Below are positions 1-12,048 of a stretch of 64,000 nt of DNA, piece by piece. The stretch comes from Brienomyrus brachyistius (Eukaryota; Chordata; Actinopteri; Osteoglossiformes; Mormyridae). Made by a program: the position numbers and the translations under genes. Under the pieces are notes generated by a model that ran no database searches, was not told the origin of the DNA, and saw only the letters and a list, made by a program, of their open reading frames with translations. Location of the stretch: assembly GCF_023856365.1 (NCBI RefSeq), contig NC_064536.1:37378776-37442775 (forward strand), given 5' to 3'. Numbering within the stretch: the first letter of the stretch is position 1; each line of letters opens with the position of its first letter.

Positions 1-536
1 GCGGCGCTGAAACAGTTAAGAGTGACGTCATTCACAGAGTGCACAGGGTGCTCTACCAGCCCTGCTGATAAGGGCTGCTGCTCTCACACTGTCTCACTGC
101 ACCTTGCATGCTGGACACGCTTGTGTTACAAAGAGACTGGCTGCAGGTTTGAGGTTTTAAAGCAGGAAACACAGAAAAATGATAGTCAAACATAAAGATT
201 TCTAGATACAGTTGAATGTATGTCTGAATATTCACAAAATACTAATATTTAATGTAAGGATTAACACCAAGGCAGCTGATACTGTGTGTAACTTTTGCAT
301 TTTAACTGCTCAGCAGTCCTGCAGGTGTGACCCACTGAGCCCCACTGGCCTTTAGCTAAGGAAGAAAGTCAGAGTTACACTGTATCACAGTGAATTAACA
401 CACAGCCCACAGGAAGTGTATAGTGTCTGTACTGACAGACTGCACATCTGCTACGGCCCAGTCTGGGGCTGAATGACATGCAAAAGGACCAAACAGACAG
501 GGAACAGAAAACACAGTGACATCACACATGTCTGAC

Positions 537-674
537 CTTTGTTATAAACGTAGCAGGCCAGGAAGACGAGGCAGAGGAGAAGGATGAAACAAATCAGGAT
601 GAAACAATGCAGGTGATCTGGGTTCAGGGTCTCAGGCTGGAGAGGGTGGGGAGTGGACTGGCCTCCAGGATGGT
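537..674 (-). CDS. Ig-like receptor 1, transmembrane exon (partial gene)
   Basis: This exon encodes a short Pro/Gly-containing stalk (about 20 residues), then a hydrophobic membrane segment (ILICFILLLCLVFLACYVY) and a basic stop-transfer residue. It is bounded by a TTTACAG acceptor and an AAAG/GTCAGA donor, and both boundaries are phase 1, as is usual for immunoglobulin-superfamily receptor exons. It pairs in phase and orientation with the V-set exon at 5827-6183, so both probably belong to one type I receptor gene. The cytoplasmic exons would lie below position 537 or outside the window and I could not identify them. Basis: exon boundaries and hydrophobicity seen directly; gene membership inferred. 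Confidence 0.6.
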
Positions 675-1043
675 CTGTAAACAGAGTATAAATCCATGAC
701 ATATATTGCAACAATTTGACCACCATATCAGAGAAGTTGAAACAGTCCTTTACACTGTGCAGCCTTTGGCTGCAGAAACAGGCGTGGATCCTGCTCCAGT
801 GTTGCAACCTTCCACCAGTTACTGTGTTTACTGATCATTGTATATGTTTGTGTTGACATTCGTTTGATATTCGCTTGCAAACATACATTTTGCAGTCTTT
901 GGAATAGTGCTGGGTGATACACCCATTAATTTGGTATACAGGTTATAGTTTCCCATACAGTATGAATCTTTAATATACCACCATACTGAAGCATAGCCGA
1001 AACGACAGCTGTGGTTGTGTGTATAATGCAATATAGATATTGT

Positions 1044-1250
1044 CATGCCCTGTGCGTACACTCCTCTTGTGTACCATGCCCCCTGATCAACCACATGTGC
1101 TCCCCCGATTGTGCCCAGCTGTTTTCTATCAGTCTGATGTGTTCTGTGTATTTAGTCCATGTCTGAGTCCGTTTCCCCCAGATCTGTCATTAATGTTAGT
1201 TGATCGTTGTTCTCTGTCTTCCTGGTTCCCCACAATAAACCTAATTTTCT
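1044..1250 (+). repeat. LTR-like fragment with polyadenylation signal
   Basis: Begins TGTCATGCCC and runs to an AATAAA signal near 1240. It shares extended similarity with the minus-strand LTR at 14561-14864 (CCCCCTGAT.A.CCAC, GAGTCCATGTCT, GTCATT.ATGTTAG, then AATAAACC), so these are copies of one dispersed LTR family. No 3' end or target duplication was resolved here. Confidence 0.5.
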
Positions 1251-1648
1251 TGAGACTATTTCAGACTTATTCTGAAATAGTGAAGTTGTTAACCATGACT
1301 AGTCAAGGGCTTGATATATCATATGTAAATTGTGTTAATATTCTTAATTGTTTCTATTTGGGAAGTTGCAGTGACATGTAGAATTTTATTTTGAAGAGAT
1401 GGATTAAACACAATATGTCAACCTCTGTTTGGACTGTTGAACGTTTTATGTTTAATTACTTATTTATTTTAGTGCAGTGGTCAAATGTTATTATTAGCTT
1501 TGAATCTGTTTGTGTTTGGGAAGCTGCAGTGACATTCAGAATTTTAGTTTGAAGGGATTAAAGATCTCAGTCTGTGTTCAGGCTGGTGTGGAAACACCTG
1601 TCGCCATTTTTATTTTACCAAAGAGGGACCAACAAAATAAGAACCTTT

Positions 1649-1687
1649 ATATTATATTATATTATATTATATTATATTATATTATAT
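1649..1687. repeat. ATATT simple repeat
   Basis: Roughly eight tandem copies of a 5-bp AT-only unit. Non-coding microsatellite. Confidence 0.9.
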
Positions 1688-1926
1688 ACTGTATATCCCA
1701 CTGAGAAATACTGGTAATGTGTGATTAGTGGACATTGTGTTGATTTTGTTATTTTTCAAAACTATTGTCCACTGATTTCTAAATCATATTCCAGATATAA
1801 AATATTAATTATTACTGCAGATCTAATTTGTATGAAATTAGCCAGAAAACTGTCACAGATTAGTTTTCACGTACAAACGGTGGTTGGAGCAACAGCCAGC
1901 TTTGATAAAGTATCTATTATTATTAT

Positions 1927-2278
1927 CCATCCATCCATTTTCCAAACCGCTTATCCTACTGGGTCGCGGGGGGTCCAGAGCCTATCCCGGAAGCAATGGG
2001 CACGAGGCAGGGAACAACCCGGGATGGGGGGCCAGCCCATCTCAGGGCACACTCACACACACATTCACTCACACATGCACACCTACGGGCAATTTAGCAA
2101 CTCCATTTAGCCTCAGCATGTTTTTGGACTGTGGGGGGAAACCGGAGTACCCGGAGGAAACCCCACGACGACATGGGGAGAACATGCAAACTCCACACAC
2201 ATGTAACCCAGGCGGAGACTCGAACCCGGGTCCCAGAGGCAACAGTGCTAACCACTGCACCACCATGCCGGCCCATGT
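1927..2278 (-). mobile_element. tRNA-derived SINE with Rex3-like tail, copy 1
   Basis: Read on the minus strand it starts with a tRNA-like head (A-box region GTGGTGCAGTGGTTAGCACT; B-box-like GGTTCGAGTC), continues through a conserved body (GTTTGCATGTTCTCCCCAT) and ends with GATAAGCGG followed by (ATGG)n. Four other copies occur in this window. It lies in the long intron of Ig-like receptor 1. The tail matches the 3' end of the Rex3 LINE at 56941-60275, suggesting mobilisation by that LINE (inference). Confidence 0.85.
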
Positions 2279-3049
2279 CCAAAAACATGCTGAGGCTAGG
2301 GCAGTGATCTGTTATTAACACACATTAGCTGTAGGTCACATCATAACCTTCATTTTGCTCTTACATTGTCCAGTCCAGTGCTGTCTGAAGTTAAAATGCT
2401 GTCCTGCCATGTGTTACAGCAGGAGGTGGACCTGGCGTGTTGGGAGGAGGTGTTACGGTGTCTGATGGTGGTGTGGCAGGCAGGAATGATCCCCAGTGGC
2501 ACTTTTTAGCACCGTGATGAGATGAGCTGGTGCTCCCAGACAGCGCCCCCTGGAGGGGATGAGCAGAATCGTTCATGATCCTGTCCCATCTTGCCATCAT
2601 CCTCTTCTCCGCTCCTGCCTCCAGTGTGTCCTGGGACAGTCCTGTGTCAGAGCTGTGCTTCCCAATGAGTTTGATGCTGCCTCCACTTTCTCCTGCTGGA
2701 TGGTGATTGGTCTCAGCTTTTCTCCCGCCTGCTCAGTGGAGACAGACTAGGACGTGGAGTGGGGGCCTGGTGTCTTTGATGGGGAATTTGCAGGAAGGTG
2801 TGGAGATTTTTGGAAGCAGGAGGGAGCAGTGAAGGGCTTGGAACCCTCTCAGCTGGCACACTGAGGCTGGTGGTGCCGGGGGGGAGGGAGAGCTGGCCTG
2901 GTTCATAAGTCAGATCTGCTGAAGGACAGATTAGCTCTTTATCCCCATCTGTGCTCCGTTCCATCACAGTGTTTCCAGGCTGCTTGCAGACAGTGATGGT
3001 CCTCATCCCACTGCACACACCTGCTTCACACTGTTCTGCTGAAGCTTGT

Positions 3050-5740
3050 GCTCTATCTCATCCCTGAAGCAGCTTTTCAAGTCAAGTATGTCATTATAGC
3101 CATACAATCTATGACAGTTCATAGCATACAGTGGCATGAAATATTGTTCATGAAGTGCAGCTTTGGGGAAAAAGCTGAAGCAGAACCTAGAAGAGGACGG
3201 TCCGTTAATTTTGTACCTTCTGCCAGATGGGAGGGGGACAGAGACAGGGTGGTGAAGGATGGGAGGGGTCTTCCACAATGCTGGAGGCTTTGCAGATGCA
3301 ATGTTTGAGGAAGATGTCCTCAACGTAGGGTAGAGAAGTCAGAAATGTTGCAGGTCCCAAACCAGACAGTGACACTCTCAGTGGTTCCCCTGTAGAACAT
3401 GTTCAGGATGCGGGATGTAGACTTGCCCTCTTCAGCTGCCAAAGTACATGGAGATACTGGTGTGCCTCATTGACTAAGGAGGAGGTGTTGAGGGTCCAGG
3501 TGAGGTCAGCTGCCAGGTGTACACCAAGGAATGTGGTGGTCTTGACCAAATCTATAGCAGAGCCCTCGATGAGCAGTGGTGAATGGACACCATGGGCTGT
3601 CCTGAAGTTAACAATCATCGTCCACATTAAGAGACAGGTTGTTGCACTTGCACCAGTCCACCAGTCATTGTATCTCACTTCTGTATGTCGACTCATCATG
3701 TAACACTGTTGTGTCATCAGCAAACTTGATGATGGTGTTAGTGCTGCATGTGGCCATGCAGTCATGAGTCGGCACAGTGAACAGAAGTGGACTGAGCACA
3801 CAGCCCTGGGGAGCGCTGATGCTCAGAGTGATGGTGTTGGAGACTGCGGCTGATGTGGACTGTCTTGGATCAATCTGTCGGGAAAACCACAATCCAGTTG
3901 CACAGGGAAGTGTTGAAACCTATCAGGTCCAGCTTCCCTGTGAACTTCTGGGGGATGGTGGTGTTGACTGCTATACTGAAGTCCATGAACAGAATTCTTG
4001 CATAGGTGTTCTTTTCCAGATGGGAGAGGGTCAGGTGGAGAGCAGAGTTTCATTGGTATGCATACTGGAGGGAGTCATGTGGTGCAGAACATCCAGTTGT
4101 ATGGTTCCCCATGGCCAGCCTCTCGAAGCACTTCATGATGGTCAGTGTCAGTGCTATAGTGCGAAAGTCATTGAGTCAGGAGACAGATGACTTTTCCAGC
4201 ACAGGAATAATGATGATGGTGGCCTTGAAACACTTGGGTATAATCGCCTGACTCAGGGAGTTGTCATTACAGACATGTCAACATCTGTCAGCTGCTCCAC
4301 ACATTCCCTGAGCACCCCGCCAGGTATGCTGTCTGGTCCAGCAGCTTTACGATGGTTCACTTTCAGCAAAATTCTACTTACGTCAGCTGTGGACAAACAC
4401 AGTACCTTTTCCTCTCAAAGGGGGATGATCTTCCTTGCAGGTGTGTTGTTCAGGACATCAAACTGTGCATAGAAGTCATTCAGCATATCAGGGAAGAGTC
4501 ACTGCTGTAGATGGGGGTTGTGGTCTTATAGTCTGTGATGTCCTGGATTCCCTGCCATTTGCGCTGTGTGTCTTTGGAGTCCAGAAAGCAGCTGTGGATT
4601 TTTTGTCATATTCATACTTGGCTGCCCTTGTGCTGCAGGGTAGGTTAGCCCTCACTGTCCTGAGGACCACCTTGTCCCCAGATCTGAAGGCAGCATTCCA
4701 CACCTTCAGAAGCACAGGTACCCTTGAGGTCATCCACGGTTTCTGGTTGGCATGTGTGGTCTTGGAGACAGTCACATCGTTAATGTACCCAGTGATGGAC
4801 GATGCATACTGCTCCAAGTCGATGTGATGACCATAGGTGGCAGCCACTTTAAACATGGCCCAGTCAGTGTGGTCAAAACAGACCTGCAGGGCTGAGGCAG
4901 CGCCCTCTGGACACACCCTGATTTTTTATTACCATTACATTTTCCTTATTTAGTAAATGCTAAATAAATAAATTAAAAATCCAGAGTGACATACATCTTT
5001 GAGAAAGCAGGGTGACACAGTGCCTGGAGTAATTGTGGGTTAAGGGTCTTACTCAGGAGTCCAATGGTAAGATCACTCAGCTGATTTTAACCCTTGCTGA
5101 GCTGCTTATTCAGTTCTGCCTGCACCTGCTGGATGCCTCCTTGCCTGTAGACTTGAACACCTGCTTCTTCTTGTTCAGAAGGACCGTCAGGTCATTTGTG
5201 ACTCATGGTATGTTAGTGAGGAAACAGTGCACTGACTCTGTGGGGACTGTGTTGTCCATACAGAAGAAAACCTGCTGGATACCGGCACTCCAGGATCAGG
5301 GTTGCCTACATTCTGCTCCAGAACGTCCACAGCCTCCTCTGTCCATGTCCTCATGGTCCAGGTGGTGACAGGTGGCCATTGAATCATGGTTTGTAGGTCA
5401 TGCTGTGGTCAGAGCTGCCCAGGGGATACAGATATACGGACTTGTATGCCTCCTTAGCATCAGCATATAACAAGTCCAGGGTCCTGTTTCCCCTAGTGGT
5501 GCAGCTCACAAGCTGATGAAAGCTGGTGAGGGTGGAGGAGAGTGAGGGTGAAGTTGCCAGAAATAGAAATGAAACACTGGGATGGTCAGTGGTGAGTTTG
5601 CTAACCATGGAATGTATTACCTCTGTAGTTGCTGCACCTGCCGATGGGACAGACCAATGTACACAGCCGGAAGCTGTGCTATTATTGTGATGTGTGAGAA
5701 AATATACGAAGACATGGGAGTCGCTATAGCAACACAAAAA
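3050..5740 (-). mobile_element. Degenerate L2-type LINE (endonuclease end, RT, 3' UTR)
   Basis: A minus-strand non-LTR retrotransposon broken by many frameshifts. Seen in order: the endonuclease end with RTLDLLYADA and LGSSDHS near 5385-5500, an RT segment with APQGCVLSPLLFT near 3810 and FADDTTVLHD near 3715-3745, then further C-terminal ORF2 fragments and an AT-rich 3' UTR ending near 3060. These motifs fit the L2 clade. A SINE-like 3' tail interrupts it around 4925-5070. It sits in the intron of Ig-like receptor 1. No intact ORF remains, so this is a fossil. Confidence 0.75.
4925..5070 (-). repeat. SINE-like 3' tail nested in the L2 LINE
   Basis: Contains the TTATTACCATTACATTTTCC / AAATGCTAAATAA stretch and a decayed form of the widespread fish SINE tail that usually reads as a CAGATGC...CAAAGCGACTTACA block. 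It interrupts the L2 reading frames on either side. Confidence 0.4.
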
Positions 5741-5826
5741 GTATAATAATAATAGTATAATAATGCTAATGATGCATTATACAAACCCACAGTCACCTTA
5801 ATCTGAATCACTCGTCATAAAATTAC

Positions 5827-6183
5827 CTGTGAATTTCAGCTTTGTACAGTTTCCAAACTTTGTATCTATACTTTGGATGCAGCAGTAGATCAGCAGATCT
5901 GCCTTAGTGATGTTCTTCAGCTGCAGACTGTGTGTGCCAGACTCATCAACAGGAAACAACCTCCCTCTGTATTCATCTTTGATGTTAACAGGAGCAGGTC
6001 TTTCGATATGACCACGGCTAAATTTCAAGTCCATAACTCTGGCTGGCATGTGGTCTGACTGCAGGGAAAACCAGGAAAGCTCCATATTTACAGGAATCCC
6101 ACAAGGCAGAGTGGCTGCTCCTCCAGGCTGGACCTCTATCACCACCGGCTCCTCAGTCTGGGTCACCAGAGCAGCACTGCAAC
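5827..6183 (-). CDS. Ig-like receptor 1, V-set domain exon
   Basis: A 119-codon exon, phase 1 on both sides, bounded by a TGTCTCCAG acceptor and an ACAG/GTAATT donor. The protein shows V-domain landmarks: a first cysteine in ATLPCGIP, the core tryptophan in LSWFSLQS, a DxG-type turn before an S-L-L-like strand (HSLQLKNI) and a second cysteine in LLIYCCIQ. The frame is open throughout. The fold resembles teleost innate receptor V domains (NITR-like or CD8/CD300-like), but I cannot name the family. No leader exon was found upstream. The intron to the transmembrane exon is about 5.1 kb and contains an L2 LINE and a SINE. Confidence 0.65.
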
Positions 6184-6549
6184 CTGGAGACACATAAAAC
6201 AGAGTAAATATGATATTAATAAAGGCTGAATATAGTTATGACATGTACAATAACATTTAAAATACTGACAGAACAGCACCTTCAGGACATGTAGTTTTAA
6301 ATCTTTATTTTTGTAGTTAACAGGATAAGTTTTCAGTCTGCGGCGTGTTTCCTGTCAGAGACGCCGATCCGGGGGGCAGCCATTGCTCCCAGACTGCAAA
6401 CTCATAAATCCGGCCCCCTGGGATCCTGCACCCCCCACTGCTTAATAAAGGTATAAACTGTCCTCATGGTAATAATCCAACTTCTGCTTTAAGATGCTTA
6501 AAATAGCATCACAGCGACACCTGCAGGACTGTATGAATTTACAGACACG

Positions 6550-6615
6550 TACCTTCAGCTCCTAGCTTGTATGTCGCTCTGGACAAAAATGTCTGCTAAG
6601 TAAAAGTAAATGTAA
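6550..6615 (+). repeat. SINE 3' tail fragment
   Basis: Reads TGTATGTCGCTCTGG followed by AAATGTCTGCTAAGTAAA and a TAAATGTAA end, the typical conserved 3' tail of fish tRNA-derived SINEs. The 5' part is not recognisable. Confidence 0.5.
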
Positions 6616-6872
6616 CTGATCTTTTATTAAATTTAATAAAAACACCACACATACCCTTCAACATGCAACCTTTCACGTAGCGCTACACTGTTACTTTTTT
6701 TTAAATGTGACTGATGGTTGCCCGGTTACTGTCAGATCACATGCTGGTAACACAGGGACCTTCATCGAAAAGCAGTTTAAATTCAATTTTTAAGTGTTTG
6801 CAGGCCCGGTTTTCAGCCCATTCCATGTTTCTGGGGACAGAGTGTCATCAGCATCAACCCTGATCTGGCCCC

Positions 6873-7085
6873 CAGCTGTGTAATGAGTATGACGTCTCTA
6901 GGGCTTGGGCCCCAACACCAGCCACTGCTCCGGACACCACCAGGTTACTGTTTAATGAACATAGCATTTCCGGGGATTGGACCCCCTACACCCACCGCTA
7001 CTGTAGATGCCCCCCAGTTACTGTTTAATGAATACAGTGGCTCTGGGGCTTGGATCCTTACACCCATCACTGTTCTGAATGAGAT
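6873..7085. repeat. About 70-bp degenerate tandem repeat
   Basis: Three diverged copies of a unit containing GTTACTGTTTAATGAA, then a GGGGCTTGGA-like block, then ACACCCA.C.CT. The open frame across it reflects the repetition rather than a gene. Confidence 0.6.
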
Positions 7086-7480
7086 GCATGTGAATAAAGT
7101 TATCTGACACATTTTGTAGGATATATAATTTATATTATTCACAGCGATCTTAGCATTTTTATGTGTTTACATTCATGCTAGTTAGTAGATTGGATAACAT
7201 TTCTGCCACAATGAAAAAGTGGAGTGGTATCAATAAATGAAGGATGGTGTTTTTTTAATCTTCCACAAGGAGTCTGACGGTATGAAAAAATAGATACTTG
7301 GGCCCTTCCATCTGGAATATGATTTAGAAATTATTAACCATTAGAACAATTGGACATTACATATGCGCACAACGCACGCGCACACTTCACTGAAACAGCT
7401 CGAATTCACACTCTGTGTGTGTGACCATGCAGCAGTGTGAGGGAGGGTGTGCAGGCAGCATCTCATTCAGTATGAAAAAA
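7086..7480. other. AT-rich stretch without identified features
   Basis: Between the tandem repeat and the next SINE I see no splice-bounded exon, no ORF with family motifs and no repeat ends. Confidence 0.5.
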
Positions 7481-7488
7481 CAGTGATC

Positions 7489-7842
7489 ATCCATCCATTT
7501 TCCAAACCGCTTATCCTACTGGGTCGTGGGGGGTCCGGAGCCTATTCTGGAAGCAATGGGCACGAGGCAGGGAACAACCCAGGATGGGGGGCCAGCCCAT
7601 CACAGGGCACAGTCACACACCATTCACTCACACATGCACACTTACGGGCAATTTAGCAAATCCAATCAGCCTCAGCATGTTTTTGGACTGTGGGGGGAAA
7701 CCGGAGTACAAAGAGGAAATCCCATCATGACATGGGGAGAACATGCAAACTCCACACACATGTGACCCAGGCGGAGACTCAAACCCAGGTCCCAGAGGTG
7801 TGAGGCAACAGTGCTAACCACTGCACCACCATGCCACCGCAA
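7489..7842 (-). mobile_element. tRNA-derived SINE with Rex3-like tail, copy 2
   Basis: Same family as the copy at 1927-2278: the plus strand starts with CATCCATCCATTTTCC and ends with the reverse complement of the tRNA-like head. Few differences from copies 1 and 5, so probably a relatively young insertion. Confidence 0.85.
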
Positions 7843-8435
7843 CAGTGATCATTATCTGTAAAAAACATTCCTAAACTGCGACCTTCTATAGCTTTTGCAG
7901 GAAAGATAATTGTATGAAACATGTTAAATATAAGTGTAGGTAAGGCTACTCTGGGCATAGTAAAGGTTGGGTTTCATTCATTTTACGCCTAATGGGCTAG
8001 ATTAGGTTAATTAACGTTTTGCACAATGTCATTAATAAAAAATTATAAAACAGCTTATGAAGGGGACGGCATCAGTAATACTGTCTATATAAACATTTCA
8101 AAGCCAAATTTGGATAACAAATGTATTTCATGTTGGCTTGTAATGGTATGTTAATATTAAGCATTTCTCTTTCATTTTTATGTTTATATAAAATAATCTA
8201 AAATTACGTGCTTTCATACCCGTAATATTTTACTGCCCTGTAATGTTCTTATGATATAGACCTAAATTCACTCAGTAAGGCACATTCAAATAATATCTCT
8301 ACATAACTTGCTGTAACCTAAACCATCAATTAATTGATATAAACTTTTATTTTAACACTGCCTACCCCCCAGAAAGCTGCACATGGCAGACATGTCAAAG
8401 CAGTTAAAACAAAATATATTAGATACATTTCTTAT
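7843..8435. other. AT-rich stretch without identified genes
   Basis: No exon-like segment, repeat end or conserved ORF recognised. Confidence 0.5.
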
Positions 8436-8824
8436 TGTGGTGCTTGCCCAGACAGGAAAACACGGATCCAGAAATGCGAGCAATAGCCGGATATAATGGC
8501 GAGATTGGGGCGAAGGTACTGGCAGGGATCAGCAGTAAGCAGCGTCAATGACTGAAAGCAAGGGTCAGTAGCCAGGGATCCGTCCTATGAAGAAGCACGG
8601 GACGAGCTCTGGGGAATGGAAAGGGAGCGGGTAAGGAGAACACACTAGGCACAGACTTGGCAAGGGGAAAAAGGCAGACAAAAGACACAGAATTGCTCGG
8701 TACGGCTCAAAGTCATTTGGCTCAATATTTCGCAACGTGCAGAGGCATCTCGGTTTCTTTAGAAGGTCTGCTAATCAGCTGTAACACTGCGTACCCGGTG
8801 GGTCCCACCTGCGTGGGCGTGACA
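8436..8824 (-). mobile_element. Candidate solo LTR
   Basis: On the minus strand it begins TGTCACGCCC and ends CACCACA, the TG...CA ends of an LTR. The flanking 5-mers are CTTAT (8431-8435) and CTTAC (8825-8829), a near-perfect 5-bp target duplication. There are no retroviral or retrotransposon genes beside it, so it would be a solo LTR left by recombination. The start resembles the TGTCATGCCC family at 1044, 14864 and 28760 but the body differs. Confidence 0.55.
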
Positions 8825-8872
8825 CTTACAAAGAAGCCTATTTTATATCAGCCCCATGACGAAGAAACAGAC

Positions 8873-8945
8873 GTGCACACACACACACACACACACACAT
8901 ACACACACAGAAACACAGGCACACACACACACAGACACACAGAGG
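8873..8945. repeat. CA-rich microsatellite
   Basis: Interrupted (CA)n tract; the apparent His/Thr ORFs across it are artefacts of the repeat. Confidence 0.9.
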
Positions 8946-8954
8946 TTTGTAATT

Positions 8955-9110
8955 ATATCGTTGTGGGGACTCTACATTCATTGCTATAGGGAAAACTGTA
9001 ATCTCAACATAACGACCTTAACAAGATTTTTTACATTTTTAGTTTTTTGATTGGAGACAAACTTTGTGGGCCAAAAAAAAACAGGTTTTTATTACATTGT
9101 GGGGCACATT
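8955..9110. repeat. TTGTGGGGAC-type short interspersed repeat
   Basis: Contains CGTTGTGGGGACTC near its left end and TTTATTACATTGTGGGGCA near its right, with GTGGGGAC/GTGGGCC blocks between. A related motif (GTTGTGGGGA..., TGGTCCC, ACCCACAATGTAATAAAAA) recurs at 50884-50960, so it is dispersed in this window. Class not identified. Confidence 0.4.
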
Positions 9111-9547
9111 TACTGCCATTTATAAATAACAGGAATTATGTAAAGCCTAAAAGAACGGCGTAGAAGAGAATTAGATATGGGGGGGTTCAAATTATACCCC
9201 CACCTTAATAAAATATCACAGTATGACTATGCCAGTAACGGGAATCCTTAGCTTTCTGTTCCTATCTCTTATGTCTTTAATCAGCCATAAAATACCCTCA
9301 GAACAATAATTTATCATCCAATCTGCTTCTTACCTCTTGGTTACCTTGTTATGCTTCCTTATCCATGAAAAGATTGGTTTTAATATTTTTGGTGTGGCTT
9401 TCCGGACCTTTCTTTTGACAGCATGTCTCTCGTTTTCAATAAAAAAATAATGGTAAAATAAACCTCAAGAGAATTATATAAATAAACTGAATTGGTCTTG
9501 CCTTAAATGTATGGGCATGACTTGCCTTGTGAAAAAAAAAAAATAAA

Positions 9548-9832
9548 TAAATTTTGTTTAAATAGAGGTTCCTGACAAAGTAAAAAAGCCTTGATGCAGT
9601 ATAGAAATCTATGTGGTGCGTTTATGCATTTTAAACTTACAAATGGGTCAGTGCCGACCTTAACACTAGAGCTGTTATAATATTGACCAGAGCATTTATA
9701 ATTTAGTGAATTTTTTTTATTATTGTTACTTTGTTTAAATAGAGATTCCTGACAAAGTCAAAAAGCCTTGATGCAGTACATAAATCTATGTGGTGCTTTT
9801 ATGCACAAACGGGTCGGTGCCAACCTCAACAC
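9548..9832 (+). repeat. Direct duplication, two ~105-120 bp arms
   Basis: The segments near 9548-9668 and 9728-9832 share TTTGTTTAAATAGAG, TTCCTGACAAAGT, AAAAAGCCTTGATGCAGTA and AATCTATGTGGTGC. The offset is about 180 bp. No ORF. Confidence 0.7.
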
Positions 9833-9839
9833 GATAGCA

Positions 9840-11284
9840 AGCATTTTGCTGAGGGAATGAAAAATTACTTCAGCACTCATCATTACTTTGACAGTCTAGG
9901 CCAACTTCACTGAAAACATCCTCACTGCTTTTGGAGGAGCAGAGAAAACACAATTAGTGAAAACTGGCATGAAACCTTAAACATCTGTGTCCAAAAGTGT
10001 CATTGTCAATATCACAGCCTTGAACTCACAGCCCAATTTTTCTTGTTTTTTTAGTTAAAAAAAACAATCAATCAGTTATCAGTTAATAATCATTATTGTT
10101 TTTATTATAATAATGAGTTTTTATTACATTTACATTTATTACATTTAGTTTTTATTACATTTACATTTAGTCCCCTAACCCTAATCCACACACATACAGT
10201 AGGGAGGGTTTTTCTCTCTGCTCTGCCAAGGTCACCCAGAGTGACCTGTTTAAGTTTAAAATCTCTCTTTCTCTTGGCACATATGTGATATATTGTCTAT
10301 TTCTCAGAATTTGTGTCACTAATAAAAACGTAGTTTTTGCTAATTGAAATAGGCCTCATTATTTTTCAAGCCCTGGCTGCAGCTCTGCTCCCAGTCACCT
10401 CACACCACATCAGGACCTGGTACATTCCTGTCAGAGAGCTGTTCACAAGGTATGTCTCTTACTTATCCATCATAACGGTCTGTCACCTGACCCTTCTGTA
10501 CTCGCCATGTCATCGGGGCTGCAGATGGCACTGACTCCCCAGTATGTCTGAGCCGAGCGCTCAGCTTCACTCCACATGTTATACAGCAAATGTGAGGAGC
10601 CCTGGGTTTGTCTTCATCACCGATTTTACAGCTGAAGTAGAGCCCATAGCTTTCTGTATAAGTGCAGTCATGCTGTCGTTGAGCCTTAAGCATGTACACA
10701 AATGTAACAGAATATATTGCAGCTGTAAATGCTATTGTTAAATGCACTCAAGTATGTTATTGTCTGAAGAACTTATACTTCAACATGCGTTCGTGCTATA
10801 TCAATGTAATGCAAACCATCTGTATACGTGAGCTGTGGGTATAGCCTGTCTGCCAGCATCTACCCCAATTACACATTACCAGGCAAAATTCCCAAAATTA
10901 AGGCATGTATCCTAGTATACCTAAAATATGACAGGAAATCACAAAAATGGGGAATATTTACAAAACGGGAAATTTAGGGTTATTTTTGTGATCAACAGTC
11001 TGAAATCTATAAAATACAACCAAAAGTGTATAAAAGCAAAATCTTCATTGTCCAGTGTAATTTTTATTAATATATGCAATGAACAGGTCATTCACATAAA
11101 TATTTGGATGCTAAACACTATAAAGCAATAAAATTGTAGGAACATCACAAAACAAATATTATTCAATACTTACAAAAGAGTATGAGGATAAACATTTGTA
11201 AGTGATTTTAAGTATCAGGAAGCTGTCTTCTTTCAAAGATAATCCAAGTTGTTTTTTAAATGCTGAACTAGAGAAGTATTCAGT
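9840..11284. other. AT-rich stretch, no supported gene
   Basis: ORFs here are short and without family motifs. A TTTTATTACATTTACATTTA block near 10120-10180 followed by TAACCC/CACAGAGTGACC text suggests a fragment of a common fish SINE tail. Confidence 0.4.
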
Positions 11285-11600
11285 ACAGAATAAGAGTCAG
11301 ATCACAAAAGGAAATACTGATACTGAAGTCTGTTAAATGTGTGAACTAAACAACATTTCACACTCAGCTCTGCTCTGATATAAACAGGACATTAAAGCAG
11401 GAGCGGTTTACACTGAACTGCCTACTGGTGCCTTAATGCTGGACTCTGTTCACCACAGAGATTCACACTAAATACAGAAATAACCTGCACGGCCACAGAG
11501 GAAGTGAGTGAACACAGCACAGCACTGACAGTTTAGCAAAACACTAGAGCTGCTAACTTAGGCTCGCTGAACACAATCTTTGTGGGTCCAGTGGACTTTC
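11285..11600 (-). repeat. Inverted copy of the Ig-like receptor 2 upstream region
   Basis: Its reverse complement aligns over roughly 300 bp with 20885-21185, just upstream of Ig-like receptor 2: shared stretches include CTAAACTGTCAGTGCTGTGC, TGTTCACTCACTTCCTCTG, TGTGAATCTCTGTGGTGAAC and TTCAGTATCAGTATTT. Probably the promoter region of a lost or displaced minus-strand paralogue. No receptor exon follows it to the left. Confidence 0.7.
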
Positions 11601-12048
11601 TTGCAGTGTTGTCACCAAAATATCAATCTTCAATACAATGCCAAAAAAGTACCAACAGCATTTTCAATATTCAACACTATATATTGTTGTGTCCCCCAGC
11701 TGAGTTTCATCTATATGGTTGCATGTTATGAGCCCCATCAGCGAGAAGCCCTGAGCTCGCCGGGAGCCTACAGATTCACATGTACATGTCCTCAGTAGAA
11801 GGGGCATCCACATGTCAGATGGTGAATGACCAGGGTGGGCTCCAAGTCTGAGGGATGTCTGGCAGAGGAGTGTGGGGGCGACCGGGATGCGCAGCAGCAA
11901 GTGCAGCTGTAGCAGCTGCTGAGTGAGTTCCAGGATTTTTCATCTGCAGTGAGGATGCTGTAGCCCGGACCCACCTTGTCCACCAGGGACGCCACACCCA
12001 GCATCCACAGTACCTACCCATGGCCAGGCAAAAAGCAGTGGATTGTGT

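Noticed and set aside
2069..2321. Minus-strand ORFs of 65-75 codons
   Set aside because: They lie wholly within the SINE; equivalent frames recur in every copy.
2391..3010. Possible further LINE sequence beyond the L2 3' end
   Set aside because: Frames here show no RT, endonuclease or tail motif, so I did not extend the L2 call below about 3050.
8856..9050. His/Thr-rich ORFs
   Set aside because: Translation of a CA microsatellite.
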